Assembly (NCBI GenBank): GCA_018241525.1
Contig: JAFEDR010000009.1
Location: 186,001-250,000, forward strand
Length of the DNA stretch: 64,000 nt
Direction: 5' to 3'
Origin: Pseudomonadota bacterium
GTDB taxonomy: Bacteria > Pseudomonadota > Gammaproteobacteria > Steroidobacterales > Steroidobacteraceae
The notes beneath the pieces were generated by a model that searched no databases, was not told where the DNA came from, and saw only the letters and a list, made by a program, of their open reading frames with translations. The position numbers and the translations under genes were made by a program. This document shows, piece after piece, positions 43,105 to 51,560 of this stretch; the stretch's first letter is position 1, and each line of letters starts with the position of its first letter.

Positions 43105-45597
43105 TCAGTTGGTCTTGCCGAACTTGAATCCGACCTCGCCACCGAAGTAGCGCGGCTCGCCGTAGAACGACCAGACCCACAGCGGGTCGACGTTCTGCGC
43201 CGAACCGACGTAGCGCTTGTCGCCGAGGTTGCGCGCCAGCGCCCGCACGAACCAGTGATCGTCCGCCGAGCGGTACGTGACCGAGGCGTTGATCAGCGTG
43301 CGCGCATCCGCAAAGGTCTGCGTGAACGACGCGTACGGCAGCGCGATCGAGTACGTGTCGAGGTTCTTGCCGACGTAGTTCGCCGAGGCGTCGAACACCA
43401 CCCGGCCGGCGCCCGCCAGCAGCAGCGTGTAGGTGCCATCGAGCGTCGCGGTCACCTTCGGGCAGCGGTTCACGTCCAGGCCCGACAGGTCGACGTAGTC
43501 GCCGCCCGCCGTCGTGCCGCTCGAGAACGAGTCGTACGAGCAGTGCTGGAAGCTGAACGGCAGGCGCAGCGTGAAGCTGTCGCCAAGCTTGGCGCTGATC
43601 TCGCTCTCGAGGCCGTAGACCTTGAGCTTGGCCGCGTTGCGGAACAGCGTCTCCTCGCCCGGCTGGCCGTTGGCATTCGTCACCGGCACGACGACCTGGC
43701 GGATCGCGTCCTTGTAGGTGACGTAGAACGCCGCGACGTTCGTGCGCAGGCTGCGGTTCAGCCACTCGCTCTTGAATCCGACCTCGAACGAGTCCGCCTT
43801 CTCCGGGTTGGTCGGCGCCGCCTCGTCCTTGGTGATCGGCGCACCGCTGGTGCCGACCTGGTCGTTGTAGCCGCCGGCGCGGAAGCCATGGCTGTAGGTG
43901 GCGTAGCCGAACAGGTCACGGTTGAACTGGTACGAGAAGCTCGCCCGGTAGGTGGGCTCCGTCCAGCTGTGGTTGTTGGTCACGACGCCGAACGGGAACG
44001 CGGCGAAGTTCGCGGCCGCCATCAGGCTGCCGAGCTGCTGGTAGGTGAACGCCGGGTCGAACGCGCCGTTCGCCGAGGGCAGCTGCTGCACGAACACCTG
44101 CTGGCGTCCGGTCCAGTCCTTGACGTCATTCGTGTAGCGGGCACCGAGGGTCAGGGTGGCCTTGTCGTTGAACTTGTAGTTCATCTCGCCGAAGGCCGCC
44201 GCCGAGCGCTCCTGCTGCGCGTTGCACAGGACCTGCGGGTTGTTGTTGTAGCCGCCCGGGGTGGCGCCGGCCGGGGTCGGCACGCCGAACAGGTCGTAGA
44301 TGCCGAGGATCTGCGCGACGCAGAACTTCGTGTCGTCGTGCTGGAAGAACGCGCCGAGCACGTAGTTGGCGTGCTCGCCGGCCGTCGAGGCGAAGCGCAG
44401 CTCCTCCTGCCAGGTCTTGCGGCGGTCGGAGCGGTTCGCGTCGAACACCGACAGCGGGCCGACGATGCCGGTGTAGTTGGACGGCAGGCTCGAGTCCTGC
44501 GAGCGGTAGCCCTGCACCCAGGTGATCGTGCCGCCGGTGACCGTGAAGTCGCTGTTCACATAGATGCCGTCGACGTCGACGCGGTGGCCGTCCGGCATGT
44601 TGATCAGGTAGCCGTCGCGGTTGGTCGTGCCGCCCTGGCTGTACGGGTCGCCGCTGGTGTGTCCCGGCAGGCCGAGCAGCGCGAACACGTAGTACGGCAG
44701 CCCCGAGGTCGGCGACAGGTTGGTCGGCGTCGTGTTGACCGCGATCGGCGCCTGCGAGCGGTCGCGGACCACCTCGTAGGTGATCTGCGTGCGCATGTTG
44801 TCGGTCGCCTGCCAGAGCAGCTTGGCGCGACCGGTCAGCACCTTGGTGCCGCCGTAGGTCTTGCCGTCGCCGGTGTAGGTGGTGGTGCCGATCGTGTTGG
44901 AGGAGCCGTTCGAGATCCAGCCGTCCTCCTTCTCGCTGCTCGCGACCAGCCGCAGGCCGAGCTTGCCGTCGACGATCGGCACGTTGAGCGCACCCTGCAT
45001 GTTCACCACGCCGAGGTTGCCGGCCTGGCCCTGCACCTCGACGCCCGCCTCGGTGAGGCTCGGCGCCTTGGTGCGCACGACCACGGCGCCACCGGTGGTG
45101 TTCTTGCCGAACAGCGTGCCCTGCGGGCCGCGCAGCACTTCGACCTGCGCGACGTCGAACGAGTCGAGGATCTGCGTCTGCACGCTCGGCATCACGAAGT
45201 CGTCGACCAGCACCGCGACCGGCGCCTCGTTGTAGACGATGATGTCGGTGTTGCCGACGCCGCGCATTGCGAAGGACGCGGCATTGAAGCCGTTGATCTT
45301 GTTCGCCGAGAAGTTCGGCACGTAGGCCGCGAGGTCGCTGATCGTCTTCGGCGCGACGTCGGCGATCAGCTGCTCGTTGAGCGCGGACACCGCGATCGGC
45401 GTCGACTGCAGGTTCGTGTCGCGGCGCTCGGCGCGCACCACGATCTCCTCGAGCTGGCCGGTCGGCGCCGGCGACTCGGCCGCGATCGCCGCGCCGGCGA
45501 GCGCGAAGGCGACGGCCGCCGCGACGCCCGAGACGACGCGCGGGCTGCGGGCCGGCGCAAAGATCTGACGCTCACCCGCCACAGTACGCTTGCTCAT
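43105..45597 (-). CDS. TonB-dependent receptor of the catabolic cluster
   Basis: An 830-residue outer-membrane receptor with a signal peptide (to about residue 40, AGAAIAAES), TonB box (EEIVVRAERRDTNLQ), plug (PIAVSALNEQLIADVAPKT in parts; VEVLRGPQGTLFGKNTTGGAV) and a barrel ending YFGGEVGFKFGKTN. The plug sequence PQGTLFGKNTTGG is that of the large sphingomonad/Nevskiales receptor group found beside genes for aromatic, terpenoid or steroid breakdown. GAGGGGTAACG precedes the ATG. A palindromic operator lies 186 bp upstream, with the matching -10 at 45760-45765. It probably imports the substrate of the cluster. Confidence 0.92.
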   Translation of the reverse strand: MSKRTVAGERQIFAPARSPRVVSGVAAAVAFALAGAAIAAESPAPTGQLEEIVVRAERRDTNLQSTPIAVSALNEQLIADVAPKTISDLAAYVPNFSANKINGFNAASFAMRGVGNTDIIVYNEAPVAVLVDDFVMPSVQTQILDSFDVAQVEVLRGPQGTLFGKNTTGGAVVVRTKAPSLTEAGVEVQGQAGNLGVVNMQGALNVPIVDGKLGLRLVASSEKEDGWISNGSSNTIGTTTYTGDGKTYGGTKVLTGRAKLLWQATDNMRTQITYEVVRDRSQAPIAVNTTPTNLSPTSGLPYYVFALLGLPGHTSGDPYSQGGTTNRDGYLINMPDGHRVDVDGIYVNSDFTVTGGTITWVQGYRSQDSSLPSNYTGIVGPLSVFDANRSDRRKTWQEELRFASTAGEHANYVLGAFFQHDDTKFCVAQILGIYDLFGVPTPAGATPGGYNNNPQVLCNAQQERSAAAFGEMNYKFNDKATLTLGARYTNDVKDWTGRQQVFVQQLPSANGAFDPAFTYQQLGSLMAAANFAAFPFGVVTNNHSWTEPTYRASFSYQFNRDLFGYATYSHGFRAGGYNDQVGTSGAPITKDEAAPTNPEKADSFEVGFKSEWLNRSLRTNVAAFYVTYKDAIRQVVVPVTNANGQPGEETLFRNAAKLKVYGLESEISAKLGDSFTLRLPFSFQHCSYDSFSSGTTAGGDYVDLSGLDVNRCPKVTATLDGTYTLLLAGAGRVVFDASANYVGKNLDTYSIALPYASFTQTFADARTLINASVTYRSADDHWFVRALARNLGDKRYVGSAQNVDPLWVWSFYGEPRYFGGEVGFKFGKTN

Positions 45598-45782
45598 CGT
45601 TACCCCTCAGGTTCGAAGTGGGCCGTCGCTCTGCCGTCTGCGGGTCCCGCAGCTCGACTCACGACCGCACCGGGAATGGTTCTGGTCAGGCTCATCGCCC
45701 GTCCGCGACGGCGTGCGTTCTCGATCGCCACGGTCACGGCCGGCATTCCTCGGACGCCGACGTTACGCGCGCCCGATAAAAG

Positions 45783-45800
45783 AAACAAGCATGATTGTTT
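45783..45800. promoter_or_regulatory. TetR-type operator copy 1, overlapping receptor promoter
   Basis: Half-sites AAACAAGCA and TGATTGTTT form an 18-bp near-palindrome with one mismatched pair. On the minus strand the end of the site supplies TTGTTT, followed after 17 bases by TAACGT (45760-45765). The site would therefore cover the -35 box of the receptor gene. Three further copies lie at 47546, 56877 and 63204. Confidence 0.7.
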
Positions 45801-45809
45801 TTCGTATTT

Positions 45810-45833
45810 GCATGTTGTGAAGGTACAACATGC
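45810..45833. repeat. Perfect 9-bp inverted repeat
   Basis: Arms GCATGTTGT and ACAACATGC are perfect and separated by six bases. There is no T-run on either side as expected for a terminator, so a second regulator site is more likely. It is ten bases from the TetR-type operator. Confidence 0.55.
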
Positions 45834-45932
45834 TGCTGCAGTGCAGCGAAAATGAGTCCGGGGAGCGAAGCAGGCTCGCCCCAGGGCCCGGAACTCGATA
45901 CGGAGGGGTGCCGGCGCGCCGCCGGCGGGAGC

Positions 45933-46565
45933 TCAGTCGCCGCGCAGTTCGTGCAGCTTCTCGGCGAGGTAGCCGCGCACGCGCTTGTCGCGCTCGTTCG
46001 CCTGGTGCGTCAGTGCCGCGATCGCCATGCCTTCCATCACGTAGCGCGTGAGGTCGAGCGCGAGGTCGAATTCCTCGCCACGGCCTTCCCACTCGGGGAA
46101 CACGTCACGGGCGGTCTGGTACCACTCGCGCTCGAAGGCTTCCTGCGTCGGCTTCAGGATGCCGGACAGCTCGGGATCGGTGCGGGCGGCCACCGACAGT
46201 TCGAAGAACGCGACGAACATCGGGTGACGCACGTGCTCCCAGAAGGCCTGCACGCCGAGCGCGACGCGGTCCGCCTCGGGCGGCTGCGAGCGCGACATCG
46301 CGCGCCGGAACGCCTTGAGGCGTTTCGAGTGCAGGTGCTCGACGGCAGCACGGACGATGTCGATCTTCGACGGGAAGTGATGCAGCATCGCGCCGCGCGA
46401 AAGGCCCGCCTTCTTCGCGATCGCCGTGGTCGTCGTGCCGGCATAGCCGAGCTCGACGAAGCAGGCGATCGCGCTCTCGACGATCACGTTGCGCGTGCTC
46501 GCGCTCTTCTGCGCCTGCCAGCCGAGCGCATCGCGCTCCGCGGCAGTCTCGGGCAGCTCTGCCAT
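45933..46565 (-). CDS. TetR-family transcriptional repressor
   Basis: A 210-residue regulator with an N-terminal TetR helix-turn-helix (TTTTAIAKKAGLSRGAMLHHF, here split as TTAIAKKAGLSRGAML and HHFPSKIDIVRAAVEHL, about residues 38-70) and an all-helical ligand domain with EAFEREWYQTARDVFPEW. It is the only dedicated regulator in the catabolic cluster and sits between the receptor and the first SDR gene. I infer that it binds the repeated AAACA..TGTTT palindromes. The ATG at 46565 has GGGACGG upstream; a 25-residue longer version is possible. The inducer is likely the substrate or a CoA ester of it. Confidence 0.9.
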   Translation of the reverse strand: MAELPETAAERDALGWQAQKSASTRNVIVESAIACFVELGYAGTTTTAIAKKAGLSRGAMLHHFPSKIDIVRAAVEHLHSKRLKAFRRAMSRSQPPEADRVALGVQAFWEHVRHPMFVAFFELSVAARTDPELSGILKPTQEAFEREWYQTARDVFPEWEGRGEEFDLALDLTRYVMEGMAIAALTHQANERDKRVRGYLAEKLHELRGD

Positions 46566-46646
46566 GGTTCCGTCCCGGTGGTTGTCCCGTTGCAACGCAG
46601 CACGGGACCCCTCCCCCGCGCGCTCGCAGGATGTTAGCACTGTAGG

Positions 46647-46668
46647 TAAAAGTCAAAGATGATTGAAA
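46647..46668. promoter_or_regulatory. Degenerate fifth operator candidate between tetR and SDR genes
   Basis: Half-sites TAAAAGTCA and TGATTGAAA are separated by four bases, the same spacing as the 22-bp copy at 47546. It shares TCA-N4-TGA and TG with that copy but lacks the outer AAACA/TGTTT. It lies in the divergent gap and could serve weaker autoregulation. Confidence 0.35.
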
Positions 46669-46748
46669 CCGTCGCTTGTGACTGTTAGCGTCCCGGCACC
46701 TCGCGCCCGAGGATGGCGCGGGCATCCACTCACCGCGGAGGACGGCAC

Positions 46749-47507
46749 ATGGGTCGCGTCTCGGGCAAGGTTGCGCTGATCACCGGGGCCTCGATCGGTC
46801 TCGGCCGTGCCGATGCACTCGCGCTCGTCGCCGAAGGCGCGCGCGTCTACCTCACCGACGTCAACGTCGCGGCCGGCGAGGCGCTGGCGCGCGAGATCAA
46901 CGCGAGCCACCCGGGCGCAGCGCACTTCGCGAAGCTTGACGTGCGCGACGAGGCGCAATGGGTGGAGGCGATCGCCGATGCGCGGCGGCGCTTCGGCGCG
47001 CTGCACGTGCTCGTCAACAACGCCGGCATCGTCATCATCGGCAACCCCGAGACGACCACGCTCGAGCAGTTCCGGATGCAGCAGGCGGTGATGACCGAGG
47101 GCGTGTTTCTCGGCTGCAAGCACGCGATCCCGGCGATCAAGGAGAGCGGCGGCGGCTCGATCATCAACATGTCGTCGGTCGCCTCGCACCTCGGCTATCC
47201 GGTCTTCTACGCGTATGGCGCGGCCAAGGGCGCGGTGCGCTCGATGACGAAGGCGATCGCGGTCCACTGCCAGATGAACAAGTACAACATCCGCTGCAAC
47301 TCGATCCACGCCGGTGCGATGCACACGCAGATGGTCGAGCAGGCCTCGAAGGAGCTCGGCATGGCGATGAGCGCCTACGAAGCCTCGCCCACCGGCCTCG
47401 GCAAGCCCGAGGACGTGGCCAACCTGGTGCTGTTCCTCGCCTCGGACGAGTCGCGGTTCGTGAATGGCGCCGAGCTCATGATCGACAACGCGCTGACCGT
47501 CCAGTAG
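46749..47507 (+). CDS. Short-chain dehydrogenase/reductase (SDR)
   Basis: A 252-residue classical SDR. It has the NAD(P) loop TGASIGLGRADA (residues 12-23), an acidic residue after the second strand (YLTDVNV) favouring NAD, NNAG near 88, and the catalytic Ser-Tyr-Lys in NMSSVASH and YAYGAAKGAV (Tyr near 152). The closing segment has FLASDESRFVNGAELMIDN. It resembles hydroxysteroid or cyclic-alcohol dehydrogenases, but substrate cannot be read from sequence. GGAG lies eight bases before the ATG. It is divergent from tetR. Confidence 0.9.
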   Translation: MGRVSGKVALITGASIGLGRADALALVAEGARVYLTDVNVAAGEALAREINASHPGAAHFAKLDVRDEAQWVEAIADARRRFGALHVLVNNAGIVIIGNPETTTLEQFRMQQAVMTEGVFLGCKHAIPAIKESGGGSIINMSSVASHLGYPVFYAYGAAKGAVRSMTKAIAVHCQMNKYNIRCNSIHAGAMHTQMVEQASKELGMAMSAYEASPTGLGKPEDVANLVLFLASDESRFVNGAELMIDNALTVQ

Positions 47508-47545
47508 CCGTCGCGGCCGTCCGTTCGGGTCGGCGTACGCCTCCG

Positions 47546-47567
47546 AAACAATCAGTACTGACTGTTT
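47546..47567. promoter_or_regulatory. TetR-type operator copy 2 (22-bp form) with promoter
   Basis: Half-sites AAACAATCA and TGACTGTTT flank a central GTAC, giving a palindrome with one mismatched pair and four more central bases than the other copies. The right end CTGTTT (47562-47567) is followed after 18 bases by TATACT (47586-47591). The site thus overlaps the -35 of the operon that starts with the second SDR. Confidence 0.72.
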
Positions 47568-47642
47568 TTTTGTTGGTCGGGCGCATATACTGAAGCCTCC
47601 CGGGCGCGCCGTTCGTGCCGCCCGCCGGCCGAGGAGACGCCG

Positions 47643-48404
47643 ATGGATCTCGGATTGCGCGGCAAGAAGGCGATCGTGACCGGCGCCACCAAGGGCATCG
47701 GCCGCGCCATCGTGGAACAGCTCGTCGCCGAGGGCGCCGAGGTCGGCTTCTGCGCGCGCAGCGAGGACGAGGTCGCCGAGGCCGTGACGGCCCTCAAGGC
47801 CAAGGGTGGCCACGTCATCGGCGGCGCGGTGAACGTCCGCGACGGCGAGGCCTACAAGGCCTGGCTCGAGGCCACCGCCCGCGCGCTCGGCGGCTGCGAC
47901 GTGTTCGTGCCGAACGTCAGCGCCGGCGGCGGCATGGACAGCGAAAAGAACTGGTGGAAGAACTTCGAGATCGACGTGCTGCACACGGTGCGCGGCTGCG
48001 AGGCGCTCATGGAGGACCTCAAGAAGTCCGGCCAGGGCGCGGTCGTGATCATCAGTTCGACGAACGCGATCGAGACCTTCGCCGCGCCGATGGCCTACAA
48101 CGCGATGAAGGCGGCGCTGATCACCTACGCCAAGCAGCTGTCGCAGTTCGTCGGCAAGCACAACGTGCGCGTGAATGCCCTGTCGCCGGGCCCGGTGTAT
48201 TTCGAGGGCGGCGCGTGGGAAATGATCAAGGGCACGAACCAGAAGTTCTACGACGCGACGCTGCGCGCGATTCCGTGCGGTCGCTTCGGCACGCCCGAGG
48301 AGGTCGCGCGCGTGGTCGCCTTCCTCGCGAGCCCGGCCGCGAGCCTGATCACCGGCGCCAACGTGGTGGCCGACAACGGCTTCACGAAGGGCGTGCGGTA
48401 CTGA
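47643..48404 (+). CDS. Short-chain dehydrogenase/reductase (SDR), first gene of oxygenase operon
   Basis: A 253-residue SDR with TGATKGIGRAI (near residue 13), an Arg in FCARSEDE after the second strand that suggests NADP, and the catalytic Ser in IISSTNAIE and Tyr-Lys in AYNAMKAAL. The NNAG motif is changed to NVSAGGG, and an unusual WWKNFEIDVL stretch follows. It leads a tight operon with ThuA, Rieske oxygenase, E1alpha, E1beta and E2 genes (gaps of 5-16 bases or overlaps), behind a TetR-type operator. It probably oxidises an alcohol or diol made in the pathway. Confidence 0.9.
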   Translation: MDLGLRGKKAIVTGATKGIGRAIVEQLVAEGAEVGFCARSEDEVAEAVTALKAKGGHVIGGAVNVRDGEAYKAWLEATARALGGCDVFVPNVSAGGGMDSEKNWWKNFEIDVLHTVRGCEALMEDLKKSGQGAVVIISSTNAIETFAAPMAYNAMKAALITYAKQLSQFVGKHNVRVNALSPGPVYFEGGAWEMIKGTNQKFYDATLRAIPCGRFGTPEEVARVVAFLASPAASLITGANVVADNGFTKGVRY

Positions 48405-48411
48405 GGCCCGG

Positions 48412-49167
48412 ATGAGCGCTCCGCGCCTCAGCGCCTATTTCGTCTGCGGCGGCAGGTACCACGACTTCGACTACGCGCGCGCCGAGATCCTGAAGCTGCT
48501 GCTCGAGCACGAGAACATCCGCACGCGGCTCGGCGAGGACTACCGCGACCTCGACGCGATCACCGCCAGCGACTTCCTGGTCACCTACACGGTCGACGTG
48601 GTGCCGGACACCGCCGGCGCGGCGCGGCTGCGTGACTACGTCGCGGCCGGGCACCGCTGGCTGGCGCTGCACGGCACGAACTCGGTGCTGCGTTACGTCA
48701 AGGGTCGCGGCTGGGAGGCGCCCCGCGAGGCGGCGCTCTTCATGGAAACGCTCGGCAGCCAGTTCGTCGCGCACCCGCCGATCGCCCCGTACCGGGTCGA
48801 GGTCACCGATCCCGGGCATCCGCTGGTGGCCGGGATCGAGCCGTTCGAGGCGGACGACGAGCTCTACCTGTCGGAGCTGCACCCGCCGATCGAGGTGCTG
48901 CTGCACACGCGCTACGCGGGCGAGGCCGCCGGCTTCGCCGAGCGCGACTGGCACCGCGACGAGCCGCGGCCGGTCTGCTACCTGAAGCGCGTCGGCACGG
49001 GCGAAGTGCTCTATCTCACCCTCGGTCACGCGCGCGGCCGCTACGACATGCAGCCGCTGATGCGCGAGTATCCGGCGGTCGAGCGCGGCAGCTGGAAGCA
49101 GCCCGCCTTCTACGAACTGCTGCGCCGCGGGCTGCGCTGGGCGGCGCGCCTCGAGGCCGCGGCCTGA
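48412..49167 (+). CDS. ThuA-like domain protein
   Basis: A 251-residue protein of the ThuA family, a class I glutamine-amidotransferase-like fold. Seen are YFVCGGRYHDFDYARAEIL in parts, the strand FLVTYTVDVVPD, the conserved RWLALHGTNSVLR (near residue 82), HPLVAGIEPFEADDELYLSE and the end GEVLYLTLGHARGRYD. ThuA was named for trehalose use, but the biochemical role of most relatives is unknown; several occur in cyclic-compound or sugar breakdown operons. It starts seven bases after the SDR and is followed by the Rieske oxygenase. Confidence 0.85.
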   Translation: MSAPRLSAYFVCGGRYHDFDYARAEILKLLLEHENIRTRLGEDYRDLDAITASDFLVTYTVDVVPDTAGAARLRDYVAAGHRWLALHGTNSVLRYVKGRGWEAPREAALFMETLGSQFVAHPPIAPYRVEVTDPGHPLVAGIEPFEADDELYLSELHPPIEVLLHTRYAGEAAGFAERDWHRDEPRPVCYLKRVGTGEVLYLTLGHARGRYDMQPLMREYPAVERGSWKQPAFYELLRRGLRWAARLEAAA

Positions 49168-49183
49168 GGCCGGGGACGCGACG

Positions 49184-50548
49184 ATGGACCGCGACAAGCG
49201 CAGCAAACTGATCGAGGGATCCCGCACCCCGGCCTACAAGAAGGTGCGGCGGGTCGCGCCCGGCGAGAGCCCGGTGACGCCGGTCGAGCAGACGCCCGAC
49301 CCGGAGCTCGGCCACGCCGTGATCCCGAAGGAGCGCTACACCTCCGCGGACTTCATGCGCCTCGAATGGGAGCGCCTGTGGACCAAGGTCTGGCTGCTCG
49401 GCGGCTGCGAGCAGGACCTGCGCGAACCGGGTGACTTCATCTGTACCGACATCGGCCGCGAGTCGGTGCTGATCGTGCGCCAGCGGGACGGTGCGCTGCG
49501 CGCCTTCTACAACGTCTGCCAGCACCGCGGCAATCGGCTCCGGCCCGAGGGCACCGGCAGCACCGAGTCGTTCAAGTGCCAGTACCACCACTGGGACTAC
49601 GACCTCGACGGCAGCTTCCGCCGCATCCCCGACCTCGATACCTTCCCGCAGGGCGCGCCGCCCTGCGACGGCATCGCGCAGCTGCCGTGCGAGGCCTGGG
49701 GCGGTTTCGTCTGGTTCAGCCTCGACCGCGGCATCGGCCCGCTCGCGGACTACCTGGCGCCCGTCAACGCGCACCTCGAGCCGTACCACTTCCACAAGAT
49801 GGCGCTGACGCGCGATGTCACCGTCGAGTGGGACTGCAACTGGAAGGCCTCGGTGGATGCGTTCAACGAGAGCTACCACGTGCAGGGCATCCACCCGCAG
49901 CTGATGTGGTACCTGCACGACCTCGACATCCAGATCGACACCTACGGCCGGCACAACCGCTACCTGATCCCGTTCGGCACGCTCTCGCCGCGCGTCCGCA
50001 AGCCGAACACGATCCCCGACCCGATCAAGGTCATCATGAAGGCCGCCGGCATGGACCCGGCCGACTACGACGGCCCGATCGAGAACATCCGTCGCGACGT
50101 GCAGCGCTGGAAACGCGCCCATGGCGCGGCACAGGGCAAGGACTACTCGCGCCTCAACGACGACCAGCTGACCGACGACTACCACTACCTGATCTTCCCG
50201 AACGTCACGCTGAACACGCACGCGGACGACCTGATGCTGTTCCGCCAGCGGCCGCACCCGACCGACCCGGACCGGATGTACTACGACATCTGGACCTTCG
50301 AGCTCGTGCCGGACGGCAAGGAATGGCCGGAGCGGCCGCGCCACCAGCACTTCGTGCACGGCGACAAGTCCATCGGCCTCGTGCTCGACCAGGACTCGCA
50401 GAACCTGCCCGGCGTACAGAAGGGCATGCACTCGGCGGGCTTCCGGGGCCTGTGGCTCGGCGCGCAGGAGCTGCGCATCCGCCACTTCCACAAGGTCATC
50501 GACGACTACGTCTACGGGCCGGGCGGCCGTCCCGAGGGCGCGCCGTGA
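49184..50548 (+). CDS. Rieske non-heme iron oxygenase, alpha subunit
   Basis: A 454-residue ring-hydroxylating oxygenase large subunit. The Rieske cluster ligands are in NVCQHRGNRL and FKCQYHHWDYDLDG (about residues 107-142). The mononuclear iron site is in DAFNESYHVQGIHPQL (His near residues 231 and 236), with the bridging acidic position as usual upstream. A small beta subunit is not present nearby, so it is probably an alpha-only (alpha3) enzyme. It needs an electron supply; a Rieske ferredoxin lies at 56966 and no reductase is seen in the window. It is the fourth-from-last gene before the 2-oxo-acid dehydrogenase set and shares a GTGA region with it. Confidence 0.92.
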   Translation: MDRDKRSKLIEGSRTPAYKKVRRVAPGESPVTPVEQTPDPELGHAVIPKERYTSADFMRLEWERLWTKVWLLGGCEQDLREPGDFICTDIGRESVLIVRQRDGALRAFYNVCQHRGNRLRPEGTGSTESFKCQYHHWDYDLDGSFRRIPDLDTFPQGAPPCDGIAQLPCEAWGGFVWFSLDRGIGPLADYLAPVNAHLEPYHFHKMALTRDVTVEWDCNWKASVDAFNESYHVQGIHPQLMWYLHDLDIQIDTYGRHNRYLIPFGTLSPRVRKPNTIPDPIKVIMKAAGMDPADYDGPIENIRRDVQRWKRAHGAAQGKDYSRLNDDQLTDDYHYLIFPNVTLNTHADDLMLFRQRPHPTDPDRMYYDIWTFELVPDGKEWPERPRHQHFVHGDKSIGLVLDQDSQNLPGVQKGMHSAGFRGLWLGAQELRIRHFHKVIDDYVYGPGGRPEGAP

Positions 50549-50586
50549 GCTTGCCTGCCGCCGCCGACCTGCCGAGGAGCCCACCC

Positions 50587-51552
50587 GTGACGCTGACCCG
50601 CGAGGCGCTCGCACGCGCCTACCGCCAGATGAAGACGATCCGGGAGTTCGAGGAGCGGCTGCACCTCGAGATCCAGACCGGCGAGATCCCGGGCTTCACG
50701 CACCTGTACGCCGGCCAGGAGGCGGTCGCGGTCGGGGTGTGCGCGACGCTCGGCGACCGCGACTACATCGTCAGCACCCACCGCGGCCACGGCCACTGCA
50801 TCGCCAAGGGCTGCGACGTCGCCGGCATGATGAAGGAGATCTACGGCCGTCGCGACGGCCTGTGCAAGGGCAAGGGCGGCTCGATGCACATCGCCGACGT
50901 CACCAAGGGCATGCTCGGCGCCAACGCCATCGTCGGCGGCGGCCCGCCGATCGCGGTCGGCGCGGCGATCGCCTGCAAGCTGCGCGGCGATGGCACGGTC
51001 AGCGTCGCCTTCGGCGGCGACGGCAGCTGCAACCAGGGCACGGTCTTCGAGGCGCTGAACCTCGCAGTCGTGCTCCAGGTGCCGACGATCTTCGTGTTCG
51101 AGAACAACGGCTACAGCGAGCACACCGGCGTTGACTACGCGGTCGGCTCGAAGGACATCGCCGGCCGGGCGCGCGCCTTCGGTATGCCGGCCGAGCGCTG
51201 CGACGGCTCGGACTTCCATGCCGTGCATGCGGCCATGCAGCGCGCGCTCGAGCACGCGCGCGGCGGCCGGGGTCCCGCCGCGATCGAGGCGGTCACGACG
51301 CGCTTCTACGGGCATTTCGAGGGCGATCCGCAGCTGTACCGCGCCCGGGACGAGGTACGCCGCCAGCGCGAGTCGATGGACTGCCTGAAGCGCTTCCGCG
51401 ACAGCGCCGCGGCGCACGGCCTGAGCGCCTCCGAGCTCGATGCGCTGGACGCAGCGGTGCTCGCCGACATCGACGCCGCGGTGGCCGGCGCCAAGGCCTC
51501 GCCGCCGCCGGCCGAGGCCGAGCTCACCACCGACGTCTACTCCTCCTACTGA
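50587..51552 (+). CDS. 2-oxo-acid/acetoin-type dehydrogenase E1 alpha
   Basis: A 321-residue thiamine-diphosphate E1 alpha subunit. Motifs in order are YRQMKTIREFEERL, IPGFTHLYAGQEAVAVG, HRGHGHCIAKG, KGGSMHIAD and the thiamine site GGDGSCNQGTVFEALNLA to FENN (about residues 138-168). The GTG at 50587 has GAGGAG eight bases upstream and gives the usual family N-terminus. An in-frame GTG at 50545 that overlaps the oxygenase stop (GTGA) would add 14 residues. With the next two genes it forms an E1/E2 core of the acetoin or pyruvate type. It is in an oxygenase operon, so the acid it decarboxylates is probably a pathway intermediate. Confidence 0.9.
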   Translation: MTLTREALARAYRQMKTIREFEERLHLEIQTGEIPGFTHLYAGQEAVAVGVCATLGDRDYIVSTHRGHGHCIAKGCDVAGMMKEIYGRRDGLCKGKGGSMHIADVTKGMLGANAIVGGGPPIAVGAAIACKLRGDGTVSVAFGGDGSCNQGTVFEALNLAVVLQVPTIFVFENNGYSEHTGVDYAVGSKDIAGRARAFGMPAERCDGSDFHAVHAAMQRALEHARGGRGPAAIEAVTTRFYGHFEGDPQLYRARDEVRRQRESMDCLKRFRDSAAAHGLSASELDALDAAVLADIDAAVAGAKASPPPAEAELTTDVYSSY

Positions 51553-51560
51553 GGCCCGAC

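Larger units (their letters stand above)
45598..45932. other. 335-bp regulatory intergenic region
   Basis: This gap separates the receptor gene from the tetR gene. It holds a TetR-type operator (45783-45800), a second, unrelated 9-bp inverted repeat (45810-45833) and a probable receptor promoter. I see no coding potential; the reading frames crossing it are low-complexity. Confidence 0.7.

Noticed and set aside
45795..46637. Plus-strand frame of 280 codons opposite tetR
   Set aside because: It lies antisense to a clear TetR gene and covers the regulatory gap; no recognisable domain.
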